Shown here one piece after another: positions 1-9,767 of a stretch of DNA of 64,000 nt. Position 1 is the first letter of the stretch; each line of letters begins with the position of its first letter. The stretch is taken from positions 124,001-188,000 of the forward strand of contig OZ037934.1 in assembly GCA_964035575.1 (NCBI GenBank), written 5' to 3'. The stretch is from Rhynchopus sp. YZ270_cl-10 (taxonomy: Eukaryota > Euglenozoa > Diplonemea > Diplonemida > Diplonemidae). The notes under the pieces were generated by a model. It had not been told where the DNA came from. It made no database searches and saw only the letters and a program-made list of their open reading frames with translations. A program made the translations under genes and the position numbers.

Positions 1-84
1 ACAGACCCTTGGTAACAGCAGCGTACAGACATTGATGCAGACGGGTGGGTGGACGTTAATGTGTTTGGGTTGTTCGTACCACAG

Positions 85-180
85 GAGGTTCTGGCACAAT
101 GGTTTGTTGGGCCTGATGTGGAACTGAACACATGTGTCGTATCATGCCACCATTGCCACTCTCGCCTCACGGTGCAATGA
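85..180 (+). CDS. possible terminal exon of an upstream gene
   Basis: After an AG at 83-84 (preceded by tgttcgtaccac) a frame of 31 codons runs to TGA at 178-180. Its Cys/His content (CVVSCHHCHS) looks protein-like, but no family is recognised and the upstream exon would lie outside the window. It may be chance; the DNA from 181 to 271 is the 5' region of the next gene. Confidence 0.18.
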   Translation, partial: EVLAQWFVGPDVELNTCVVSCHHCHSRLTVQ

Positions 181-271
181 CCTGTGTCGCCATCGTCGCA
201 AACCATTCTCACCCCTCAGCCTTCACACCCCTGCAGAAAACTACCAACACAACACAACACCCACAAAAACA

Positions 272-734
272 ATGTTCCGTCTTACTCGCATGGTGCTGGG
301 AACGAACCAGGGACGTGTTGTGCGTTGGCTGGACCAGAAGGGGTTTGGATTTGTTCAGCGTTCCGACAACGACGCTGAGGTGTTTGTGCACCAGAGCGCT
401 ATCCGCATGCAGGTATGGTGGTGGGCAGTTTCTTGTGTTGCAAGACACGTGTTTTGATGTTTTGGTTGTTGCAGCAAACACCCCATGATGTGCTCACGAC
501 ACTGTTTCTCTGCTTATTATGTATTCACACCACTTGTCCTTTTCCTTTTTCCTTTTCCTTTTCCTTTCCCTTTCTTTCACACACACCACTTCCTTACAGG
601 GGTTCCGCTCCCTCGCTGAGCAGCAGGATGTGGAGTTCGACATTGAGACCGACCACATGGGAAGAGAGAAGGCCATCAACCTGACGGCTGTTGGCGGAGG
701 TGACCCGAAGCCGTTCGCACGTGACAACTACTAG
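272..734 (+). CDS. cold-shock domain protein, short copy S1 (2 exons)
   Basis: Exons 272-412 and 600-734 (intron 413-599, GTATGG...TTACAG, phase 0) encode 91 residues. The whole protein is one cold-shock domain, an OB fold that binds single-stranded RNA or DNA. RNP1 is KGFGFV (residues 23-28), RNP2 is VFVH (37-40), and VEFDIE with KAINLTA forms the later strands. The basic N-terminus MFRLTRMVLGTNQGR could be a short mitochondrial presequence, as in the trypanosome RNA-binding protein RBP16; that comparison is inference. ATG 272 was chosen because it follows an A/C-rich leader (cacccacaaaaaca) shared with copy S2 and gives a complete domain. It is the first of five related genes in tandem. Confidence 0.9.
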
Positions 735-1018
735 ACGCTCTGAAGAGTGTTTGTCCTGTGGAGGTGTCTGTGTCTTGGAACACAGAACACACGTGCACAG
801 CTTCAGTTTTTATATATTTTTTGCAAACTAATGCAACACGAAGGCAGCGCCTGAGCTGCGCAAGCGCCCGTTTTAGAATTAATGAGCGTCGCTCAGAGTA
901 ACAAAATGAAAAAAATCCCCCCCACACACATACAATGCCCTTTTGCCATATATTCGTAACAACACACCACGGCAACACCACAGAAAACTACCAACACAAC
1001 ACAACACCCACAAAAACA

Positions 1019-1468
1019 ATGTTCCGTCTTACTCGCATGGTGCTGGGAACGAACCAGGGACGTGTTGTGCGTTGGCTGGACCAGAAGGGGTTCGGATTTG
1101 TTCAGCGTTCCGACAACGACGCTGAGGTGTTTGTGCACCAGAGCGCTATCCGCATGCAGGTATGGTGGTGGGCAGTTTCTTGTGTTGCAAGACACGTGTT
1201 TTGATGTTTTGGTTGTTGCAGCAAACACCCCGTGATGTGCTCACGATACTGTTTCTCTGCTTATTATGTATTCACACCACTTGTCCTTTTTCCTTCCCCT
1301 TCCTTTACTTTCACACACACCACTTCCTTACAGGGGTTCCGCTCCCTCGCTGAGCAGCAGGATGTGGAGTTCGACATTGAGACCGACCACATGGGAAGAG
1401 AGAAGGCCATCAACCTGACGGCTGTTGGCGGAGGTGACCCGAAGCCGTTCGCACGTGACAACTACTAG
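1019..1468 (+). CDS. cold-shock domain protein, short copy S2 (2 exons)
   Basis: Exons 1019-1159 and 1334-1468, intron 1160-1333. The predicted 91 aa protein is identical to S1, with only silent differences seen in exon 1. The 5' leader matches S1, and the intron matches apart from length changes in its CCTTTTCC tract. The 3' flank (about 1469-1627) is repeated almost exactly after copy S3 (8302-8460). This shows that the block S2 plus the following long paralogue was duplicated as a pair. RNP1 KGFGFV and RNP2 VFVH are intact. Probably an RNA-binding protein or RNA chaperone, possibly organellar. Confidence 0.9.
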
Positions 1469-1855
1469 ACGTCGCACCACCCTATCGTACACACTATCCA
1501 CGCAGCGTCTGAGCCACGCAAAGCACCCCCGAAGCACACCCCGCTTGACCACCCACCCCCCCACACCCCTGCCCAAACCCACGCACGCACGGTCTGCGAG
1601 CTGAGCGTCGCTCTTGCTTAGATATCGGGTGTTGGGTAGACTTGGTATCTGTGACCTGTGAAAGAAATGTTAGTGACGAGGCAGATGGCCTGCCGTCTGC
1701 GCTACAGGCCTTGCCACACCAGCAAGGCAGGTGCCATCATACGAGTTCAGAGCTACATGCATAAACACTGCCACCCCTCATCCTCTTTATGTTTTACGTG
1801 CAACCCCACACCACCACACCACACCACCACACCTGTGCAGGCAACATTCTACACA

Positions 1856-2771
1856 ATGCTGCGCTATTCCACTACGCTCCTGAGGGAGACTGCCACAGTC
1901 AGGAGGTGGGTGAAGAGCCGTGGGTTCGGATTTCTTACTAGGGAGAACGAGACACAAGACGTTTTCGTCCACCACTCTGCCCTGGGGAATGGGGTATGTC
2001 GTGTTCTGCACGGTGTATTAGTTAAGACATTAACGAGCGGATTCACTTGTTATGTAATAAGTAAAAATGACAAACAAGTGCCACTTGTTTGACAAGTGGA
2101 AACTGACTGCCCTGAATGCGTAATCAAGTCTGTGGGGTTGGAATTGAGAGAAATATTACGAATGCTGGGTTTATTATAAACAAAGAAGTGAATTCACTTG
2201 TAATTTTATTTGTTAATGCCTTAATTAGTACAGCGTGTATCCTCTTTTCCCGCCTCCCCATATCATAACGTGTTGAACGAAGCAGTTCATTTTCTTAAAT
2301 ACGTGTTGATTTCTCTCAAGAAAACCTATAAAATGTAAGATATCAGAAAGATGTCCGAAAAAAAGTTGGTGCTTCTTTGACTTTATTGTTTAATTCGCTT
2401 GTCATGTCCTGAAGTCACATTATTTTGTCTCTCTTTTTTTTCCAATTTGAAACCACAGCACACCACACTTACCTACACAGTACATTACGCTGGAGGACGG
2501 GCAAGAGGTTGAATTTGACTTGGTAAAGGCAGAGGATGGCCGCCACCACGGTGAGAACCTGTCGGGCGTTAACGGTGCACCTTTGGTGGGTGAAAATGGC
2601 ACTGACGCGTTTGGTGTTTTGGTGGGCATGGAGTTGGCGAAGACTAGGCGTAGCTTCGATTTAATCGACAAATTGAAGTCAGAACACACGCGTACAATGT
2701 GGAAGGAGGTTGAAGAAGTCAAGAAGGGAAATGCGGCAATGGACCGCATGTTTCGTGAGATGACAAGGTGA
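1856..2771 (+). CDS. cold-shock domain protein, long paralogue L1 (2 exons)
   Basis: Exon 1 (1856-1993) encodes 46 residues: a basic leader and the first half of a cold-shock domain (RGFGFL as RNP1, DVFVHH as RNP2). The intron is 1994-2480, GTATGT...CTACACAG. Exon 2 (2481-2771) begins YITLEDGQEVEFDLV, the second half of the domain. It then adds about 75 residues absent from the short copies: a Gly/Asn-rich linker and a charged helical tail with likely coiled coil (KSEHTRTMWKEVEEVKKGN). Total 142 aa. The KAxNxTA strand of the canonical domain is replaced by ENLSGVNGAP, so binding may be altered. It follows S2 as L2 follows S3. The tail suggests oligomerisation. Confidence 0.82.
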
Positions 2772-2879
2772 ACGGATGGCGGCGAACGTTGTGTCATACA
2801 CAAAAAAAGAGGATTGTTCCGTGCTTGCAGTGGGCTGACTTCGCCCATGTCGCCACGGAGGTGACTGCGTCAACATATT

Positions 2880-3030
2880 TCAGTTTTTGTTTCTCCCTGT
2901 TGCAAACACTCAAGGGACACCCTCGCAAGACGTGACTTCAACGACCCACCATAAGAGCAGAGGAAGGCTGTCAATCCCGACGTTGGCAGAGATGATTAGA
3001 AGCCGTTTGAGGACAATCTGTACCGCGTTT
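2880..3030 (+). pseudogene. decayed exon 2 of a cold-shock domain copy
   Basis: The stretch around 2897-3025 aligns by eye with exon 2 of the short genes: ctccctg...gaccCACCATaagag.agaggaaggctgtcaa..cgacg.ttggc.gag.tgat..gaagccgttt. Many substitutions and small indels destroy the frame, and no first half is visible nearby. It is a relic of a further family member between L1 and S3. A T-rich tract follows (3080-3130). The segment 3255-3320 again carries the gcgcctgagytgcgcaag...gagcgtygctc sequence found downstream of S1 (846-895). Confidence 0.6.
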
Positions 3031-3421
3031 AACCCCTCTTCTTTTCTGTTATTTAGTTATTCTTCGTGTTTGGAAAAATGTTTCTTTTTCTTTTCTTTTT
3101 TTTTTTTTTCTTTTCTTTTTTTTTTTTTTTGTCCCAAACTGCGTAGAATGTTTGTGGACAAACACCCATACCGCCAACTTTATTGTTAAGTAATCATGGC
3201 AAATAAAAGCCCGGACAAAATATTTTCTAAAACACGACAAGGTTCAAATATGTGTGTGCAGTCGGCGAAGCGCCTGAGTTGCGCAAGCCCTCACCAGAAG
3301 CCGAGCGTTGCTCTAACTCGTAACGTATCTCCTTTCTTATGTTTTTGAGCGTCAACTATTGTGGTATCATTGTTACACAGAAACCCAGGTAGATAAAAAA
3401 AGCGCAAAACCGACAAAAATA

Positions 3422-6400
3422 ATGTTCCGTCTTACTCGCATGGTGCTGGGAACGAACCAGGGACGTGTTGTGCGTTGGCTGGACCAGAAGGGGTTCGGAT
3501 TCGTTCAGCGTTCCGACAACGACGCTGAGGTGTTTGTGCACCAGAGCGCTATCCGCATGCAGGTATGGTGGTGGGCAGTTTCTTGTGTTGCAAGACACGT
3601 GTTTTGATGTTTTGTTTGTTGCAGCAAACACCCCGTGATGTGCTCACGATACTGTTTCTCTGCTTAAACCCCCCCCCTGCATAATATTAAATAACTTTTA
3701 TTTATTATTATGTTTTTATTTAGGGAAAACCTTTATTCGGCTCACAAAAAGTAATTTTTCCATCATTCGGCTCACAAAAAAAAATTTTTCCATCATTCTA
3801 TCAAAGTTACTATAATTTTTCCTTCATTCGGCTCACAAAAAGTAATTTTTCCACCATTCTATCAATATTTTGCCAATTTTTCCATCATTCTATCAAAGTT
3901 TTTTTTTTCACTTTTTCGAAGAAATTTTTTCACTTTTTCAAAAAAAAAGTTGGGGGGATTTTTGGCCCGTTTTGTAGGTTGTGGGAGGGAAAATTTGGGG
4001 GGGGAAAGGATATTTTTTGTCACTATGAAAAAACAAGGGCAATATTTACTACGTAGCATTCCACTCTGAAGATAACAAGAATGTACTCAGGCATAGAAGC
4101 CGGAGCGCCATTTCACTCGGAGAATGTGAGAAATACGGAGAACAAAGTGAAGTTGAAAGTACAAACGTCTCCACCGTTATCGGCGGACGAGGGGAAAAAA
4201 AAACAAGTATGTGTACTCAAGCAGATTAAGTTTGAGTGACATTCCACGCGGAAATAACGAGATATACGAGGGTGGGTTGTACAAGCAAAGTAAGGCAATG
4301 GGGTGGCAATTGAAATGAAACACACAAACTATGTTAAGAGGAAGCAATTGGCCGCAGGTAATTACATCTGGCACGTACGTTTATTGTGACCCGACTGCCC
4401 ACAGTTCGTGCACTTCGTGTTACCTTTTGCTGGGGGTTTGGCAGCTGGCTTGACACCAGGCTTGACGCCAGGCTTGACACCAGGCTTGACGCCAGGCTTG
4501 ACGCCAGGCTTGACGCCAGGCTTGACGCCAGGCTTGACGCCAGGCTTGACGCCAGGCTTGACGCCAGGCTTGACGCCAGGCTTGACGCCAGGCTTGACGC
4601 CAGGCTTGACGCCAGGCTTGACGCCAGGCTTGACGCCAGGCTTGACGCCAGGCTTGACGCCAGGCTTGACGCCAGGCTTGACGCCAGGCTTGACGCCAGG
4701 CTTGACGCCAGGCTTGACGCCAGGCTTGACGCCAGGCTTGACGCCAGGCTTGACGCCAGGCTTGACGCCAGGCTTGACGCCAGGCTTGACGCCAGGCTTG
4801 ACGCCTGGCTTGGCAGCTGGCTTGGCAGCGGGTCCCGCTCCGCGTGGGCGGCGGCATGTGCGTGCATTGTGGCCAAAAGAGTAGCACCTGCCGCACTGGT
4901 TAGTCCCTTCGTTCGCACCCCTCTTCCTTCTTCTCCCGATGGGTTCCTGTTGGCCTGTGGGGGGGAGTGTGCCGTCTCCCAGAGTACTGTACGCAGCGGG
5001 TGGGTTGACAACACTTGCGTACACATTCCTGTGTGCACCCACTGTTTGACATCTCGATATGTGCATCATGGGCTGGTCACCAAGGTGGTCAAGAACTTTG
5101 CACACATGCCTACAAGGTACACCAGTCAAGAAAGGGCCCCTGCATGTGCATTCCCATCCACCATCTTGTTCGCTGACAACACCTCGGTCGTTCCCACTCT
5201 TCACTTCCCAGCAGTCTCCCTGAGGGAGCAATGCAAATCGTTGCCCTGCGGAGATGCTGTTCTGAAGGTGTGTTTTGACATCACCATCAGTTGGCTGAGA
5301 GGCATCGAGACCACTGTACATCAGGCGCCGCACAGATGTGAAAGCGGCCACCTTGCAGCGGATGCCCTCAACAATACCGATCACATTGAGACACCTCGAG
5401 GGAAGAAGGAGTGCGTTGAGAGACTCGCTGGCATTGGAACTCAGGTGCCCGTACAGGGGACCAAGGGCGTGAGCCATGTTCCAAAGGGAGTACTCCCCAA
5501 CCTCTTGCAGGTAATCCACAAGGGACTCAGCCGACTGCTGGAAGGCATCCAGGAATTCAGCCGGCTCCTGCAGTTTGGCAAGAAGACGCAGCTGCGCAGC
5601 AGCTTGTCTCCCACCACAGGAGGCCTTGACACTCTCAGCCAAGTGTTGCAAGCAGTGTCTCTTCAAGGAATCTGGAAGTTCCTCTTGGATGACACTCTCC
5701 AAGCCTTTTTTCCTGTCGCTCACAATAGTGAGACGGAAAAAAAAAGGCGGAGGAAGAATGCACTTCAGGCTTCGGAGGTGGTATGTCCAGGATGCCACAC
5801 ACTCATTCCCACTTTCGATGGAGAATCCAAGCGGGAAGAGGTTTCCAGAAGGATCGATGAGCAGAGTGCTGTGTAGTGTGCCTCCATATGTTCCCGACAA
5901 ATGGCATGCATCGAGGCTCGAAAATCTGTGAGACGAAAATTTACAAAAATTTACCAGGAAAAAAATACCGTTTGCAATGTGGCGCTCCTTGGATGCTTGC
6001 CCCGAAGGCGAAGAAGCAACGCACGAACTCGTTGTTTTCCGTTCTCTGTAAAATCCAAAAATTGGTGAAGTGAAGTGATTTTTAATGACATACCACAATG
6101 TCGTAGTATGTGCCAGGGTTGACATCTTGGATGGCACGGAACATGGCGTCAAGCTTGGAGAAGCTGGCGTCGTCCTCACCATACAGGAGCACGTGGGCCT
6201 GAAGAATCGCCTTGCGTGCAACTTCGTAGGTGACTGTTGCGCCAAGGTCACGCATGTCAGCGATCACACTATGTGCAGCATAGTTTGATACACTTCTCAC
6301 TTTCTCGCAGATCCGGGAGGCTACGGCGCTGACGATTCCTGTGTTGGCAACAGGGTGATCGGCAGAGGTGCAAATGTGCTCGGGGTCGTGCTGGGTGATG

Positions 6401-8301
6401 CGACAGCCATCACCGTCGTTCACAGCACACACCCTCCATGCACATGTAGGGAACCGGCACACAAGCGTCATTCTGGTGCCTGTGCGGTTCGATACGCGGA
6501 AGGAAAAATGCGGAGGATTGAGGAGGGCCTGCCACGTTACCGTCTCCTTCAGGTCATCCAAGCTGTCAAACTCGGCACCCGTTACCACTTGTCTTTGCAT
6601 ATTTAGCAAACAGTGTAATTTGTGACTCTGGAATATAAATTTTTGTAAAAATGTAAAAAAAATTGCCTCATTTTCCCACAAAAAATACCCCCCAAATTTT
6701 TTTTGAAAAAGTGAAAAAATTTCTTCGAAAAAGTGAAAAAAAAACTTTGATAGAATGATGGAAAAATTGGCAAAATATTGATAGAATGGTGGAAAAATTA
6801 CTTTTTGTGAGCCGAATGAAGGAAAAATTATAGTAACTTTGATAGAATGATGGAAAAATTTTTTTTTGTGAGCCGAATGATGCAGGGCTCTCGGAGATCA
6901 CCCCCAAAACCCAAAAAGGGGGGTGATTTGGGGTCAAAAAAATTTCCCCACACTATGTGCAAAGGGTGGGACGTGGGAAAGAAACTGCGGTCATGGCACC
7001 CGAAAGGTTCCGGGCGAAGCCACGGTACGCAACATTTCTATAAAATGTTGACATAAAATGGCATTGTCGTTGGTAATTATCGTCAGTTTGCATGAATTTT
7101 ACTTCCATATTTTGCTAAACGAAAGTTTCTGGCGAAGCCACGGTACGCAACATTTCAAAAAAATGCGCTTAAAATGCACATTATTACAGCCAAACTATGT
7201 CAAAGGGAAGGATGGTTGTAAGCTTGCGCCGCAGGCGCACGGTACGCTACTTTTTTCTTTCGCCATGCTGCATGCTTCCTTTTTCCTTCGGCGTTTGACC
7301 AATTGAGTCGCGTTCTGGCTGTGACGGGTCACTTTGTTCACTGCTGTGTGAACAACGGAGCTCTAGTAGAAAGACCCCCCAAAAAAAATCCGGATTTCCC
7401 AACTTTTTTTTTTTTTGGGGGGGTGATTTTCCGAAAAAATCACCCCCCCCAAAATCCGTTATTTTTTTTTTTTGGGGATTTTTGGGCAAAATCACCCCCC
7501 CCGAGAGCCTTGGAATGATGGAAAAATTACTTTTTGTGAGCCGAATAAAGGTTTTCCCTTTTATTTATTATTATGAAAGTTATTTATTATTATGAGAAAA
7601 TGGCCAGTTATTTAATATTATGCGCTATTTATTATTATGAGATTTCGTGTATAAACAGCCGTGGGGGGTATCGAGTACGTGCACGTGTACGTTCCCCCTG
7701 TGCTCGATGACGAGGTGAAGAAGAAGGGCAAGGAGTTAATCGCCAAGCTGCGAGAGACAGCGAGGTAGCAGGCAATGGAAGCACTCGTGAAGATGGGCAA
7801 GAAGGAAATGGCGAAGAAGGCCGCACTAAAAAAGAATCTGAATCACTTCGTTTTTCGAACCTGCCTCCTCCGCACCCCCTTTTTTTTGGATCTCCATCCT
7901 CACCTGGCCTACTTATCCACCCTGTTACTAGGGGACATACCGTACAGCCGCCGCCGCCAAAAAAAAAAAAATCCTATTTATTATTATGATTTATTTATTA
8001 TTATGAAAGTTATTTAATATTATGAGAGTTATTTATTATTATGCGCTATTTATTATTATGGCTATTTAATATTATGCAGGGGGGGGGTTTATTATGTATT
8101 CACACCACTTGTCCTTTTTCCTTCCCTTTCCTTCCCTTTACTTTCACACACACCACTTCCTTACAGGGGTTCCGCTCCCTCGCTGAGCAGCAGGATGTGG
8201 AGTTCGACATTGAGACCGACCACATGGGAAGAGAGAAGGCCATCAACCTGACGGCTGTTGGCGGAGGTGACCCGAAGCCGTTCGCACGTGACAACTACTA
8301 G
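3422..8301 (+). CDS. cold-shock domain protein, short copy S3, intron holding nested transposons
   Basis: Exon 1 is 3422-3562 and exon 2 is 8167-8301; both encode exactly the residues of S1 and S2. The intron (3563-8166, 4604 bp) begins and ends with the same sequence as the 174-187 bp introns of S1 and S2. A 4.4 kb insertion splits it after gtttctctgct. Splice sites are intact, so the gene could still work if the long intron is removed; that is inference. The 5' leader differs from S1 and S2 and its upstream sequence is not duplicated. The exons have stayed identical although the intron took up three layers of insertion. This points to recent duplication, gene conversion or purifying selection. 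Confidence 0.85.
4362..6600 (-). CDS. MULE transposase (3 exons, DDE + SWIM + zinc knuckles)
   Basis: Read on the minus strand: exon 1 6600-6094, exon 2 6045-5969, exon 3 5925-4362. The tiny introns are 48 bp (6046-6093) and 43 bp (5926-5968), both GTAT...ACAG. The joined frame is open for 715 codons. Order: MuDR-type N-terminal DNA-binding region; DDE core with LDACHL and VSDRKKGL (the two Asp) and NASESLNAL (Glu); SWIM zinc finger CTC...CRH (WECTCRGPF, VPCRHVC); zinc knuckle CGRCYSFGHNARTC; a run of about 30 V/AKPG repeats; a second knuckle CTNCGQSGHNKRTC at the C-terminus. All catalytic residues are visible. Start ATG 6600 gives MQRQVVTG; an ATG 27 codons upstream is in frame but its residues look non-coding. 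Confidence 0.88.
4446..4812 (-). repeat. 12-bp minisatellite encoding (VKPG)n in the transposase
   Basis: About 30 near-perfect copies of ggcttgacgcca lie between the two zinc knuckles of the MULE transposase. They give a basic, proline-broken linker. The array is open in several frames, so long antisense readings here are artefacts. Confidence 0.95.
6883..7512. mobile_element. hAT-like non-autonomous element H1 in the MULE right end
   Basis: The ends are CAGGGCTCTCGG and its near-complement CCGAGAGCCTTG. The 8-bp direct repeat GAATGATG flanks it (6875-6882, 7513-7520) and matches the uninterrupted sequence of the left MULE repeat. CAGGG ends plus 8-bp duplication are typical of hAT elements. 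There is no transposase. Inside are gcgaagccacggtacgcaac repeats (7013, 7130), the related gcgccgcaggcgcacggtac at 7208, and a segment (7255-7345) resembling 13225-13320. Confidence 0.8.
7655..7830 (+). pseudogene. coding-like remnant carried by element E1
   Basis: A frame beginning near 7658 reads IEYVHVYVPPVLDDEVKKK, then GKELIAKLRETAR and TAG. Immediately after, another segment reads AMEALVKMGKKEMAKKAALK. The basic helical style and QAMEA resemble the C-terminal tail of L2 (EQAMEAIHKDG). It may be a captured and decayed tail exon of a long cold-shock paralogue. Composition differs sharply from the surrounding A/T-rich MITE DNA. Confidence 0.35.
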
Positions 8302-8677
8302 ACGTCGCACCACCCTATCGTACACACTATCCACGCAGCGTCTGAGCCACGCAAAGCACCCCCGAAGCACACCCCGCTTGACCACCCACCCCCCCACACC
8401 CCTGCCCAAACCCACGCACGCACGGTCTGCGAGCTGAGCGTCGCTCTTGCTTAGATGTCGCATGCCTGAAGGCATTGCACGAGAAGACCGCCGCTCTTGC
8501 AGACTTGGCGGGGTACGTCACCTCGCAAGAGTCGGCACCTTCAAGACACGCACTCAATACACGAAAAGGATACCATGCAACCTCCCCACAACCAACCCGA
8601 ACATTATTTTCAATCAAACCAGACCCTCCCATGCCCTACGCCCAACCATGCACACCAGGACATACACAGTTGAGACA

Positions 8678-9428
8678 ATGTTCCGTTTGACGCGCGCGGC
8701 CCTGGAGAGTGGCAAGGTGCTGACATGGATGAACCACAACGGGTACGGCTTCGTTGAGAGGGAGGACAAAACCCAAATTTTTGTCTCAAGATCCCAGCTT
8801 GGTAAGGTATGCAGTCGTTCACAAGCACCTCCCAGTGCAGTACTCGAGGGAGGGGTCGTTTGATAATCGTCAGTATTGAGGAGGCCTCCGTGTAGGTATT
8901 TTGTAGTCTAGGTGCCTAACTTGCTTTTTCTTTTTTTTCCCAGCGTTTTTTTGGTGACGTTTTTAGTGCCTGAAAAATACCAGAAAGTAAATTTCTGCTT
9001 CAATTTCTTCAAATAAACCCCCACTCTGCCTGCACATTATCAAACCCACTTCCCCCTCCGCACTCTCCCTTATACGGCCCACCATATTCATCTTTCAACT
9101 TTTCTTCCCCCCACAGGGTGTGTTGTCTGTGCCTGTCGGAACTGAGGTTGAGTTTGACGTGAACCAGGATACAAACACGCGCCCGAGGGCCATGAACGTG
9201 ACGGCAAAGGGGGGCGTGCCTCTGCCTGCTGCGAGCGCAAACGATACGCTGCAGATGATACAGGACATCCAAGAGAAGGCCACAGCAAGGAACATACGTG
9301 CCATTGAAAATATTAGGGACAGCGCCATGTCTGCCATCCAGAAAATCCTTGAGGCACAAACGAGCCGTGCAGAAAAGGTAGAGCAAGCCATGGAAGCCAT
9401 TCACAAGGACGGTGTCTCCTCGAAGTAG
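8678..9428 (+). CDS. cold-shock domain protein, long paralogue L2 (2 exons)
   Basis: Exon 1 is 8678-8806 (43 codons, MFRLTRAALESGK..., NGYGFV as RNP1, IFVSRS at RNP2). The intron is 8807-9116 (GTATGC...CCCACAG) and exon 2 is 9117-9428 (103 codons and TAG), giving 146 aa. The second half of the domain is intact (TEVEFDVN, RAMNVTAKGG). A long helical tail follows (LQMIQDIQEKATARNIRAIE and on to EKVEQAMEAIHKDG), likely coiled coil. RNP2 has Ser in place of the usual His, as a departure from the short copies. The spacing after S3 mirrors L1 after S2, and the leader contains the same kind of A/C-rich tract. Confidence 0.85.
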
Positions 9429-9767
9429 AAGGGACACGACACAACATACAGGATGTGTTTTCTTCTTCCCTCTCGCACATTGCTCCCCACACTCTCGTGC
9501 TTCGCGGACAACGTAAAAGGAAGCGGGGTGTGCATAGGGATATTTCTTGTGCGTCGCGCAAACAAAACTCTTTTTTCAAATACCCAAACAAGAGCACAAA
9601 GCAAAAATAACAAAAGAAAAAGAAAAAGAAAACTTTACAATAAACCCATTCAACCCCCCTTCCCCCCCAATAACGTGGCAGCCACGAGGGAGTTAACAAA
9701 AGCATTGCTGTGCTTTCTGTCGTTTTCGTTAGAAGATAACCTCGTATCGTGTGCCCCCTCTCAGAAT

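Larger units (their letters stand above)
3723..7558 (-). mobile_element. Mutator-like element (MULE), complete, with a hAT-like insertion in one end
   Basis: Long terminal inverted repeats (about 230 bp, starting GGGAAAACCTTTATTCGGCT) bound the element. The direct repeat TTTTATTTA (9 bp) occurs at 3714-3722 and 7559-7567, as expected for MULEs. The repeats contain copies of attcggctcacaaaaa and ttccatcattctatc. The transposase gene lies inside on the minus strand. The right repeat is interrupted at 6883-7512 by another element. The element sits inside E1, which sits inside the S3 intron. Confidence 0.9.
3667..8089. mobile_element. TA-target inverted-repeat element E1 (non-autonomous, with MULE inserted)
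   Basis: The ends are inverted copies: AACCCCCCCCCTGCATAATA at the left and its complement at 8062-8089. Target TA is duplicated (3665-3666 and 8090-8091), and the empty site is seen in S1 and S2 (gcttattatg). Subterminal DNA is made of repeated TATTTATTATTATG-like units (3690-3715, 7560-7640, 7975-8065), plausible transposase binding sites. Without the MULE it is only about 590 bp and has no transposase, so it is a MITE. TA duplication fits Tc1/mariner-type or other TA-specific transposases; the C-rich tip is not one I can assign. Confidence 0.8.

Noticed and set aside
4113-4374. Small minus-strand frames between the MULE arm and transposase stop
   Set aside because: They lie in the 3' flank of the transposase gene and have no coding character.
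4334-5876. Plus-strand 496-codon frame and other frames over the MULE transposase
   Set aside because: The 12-bp repeat keeps all frames open; the minus strand carries the recognised transposase domains.
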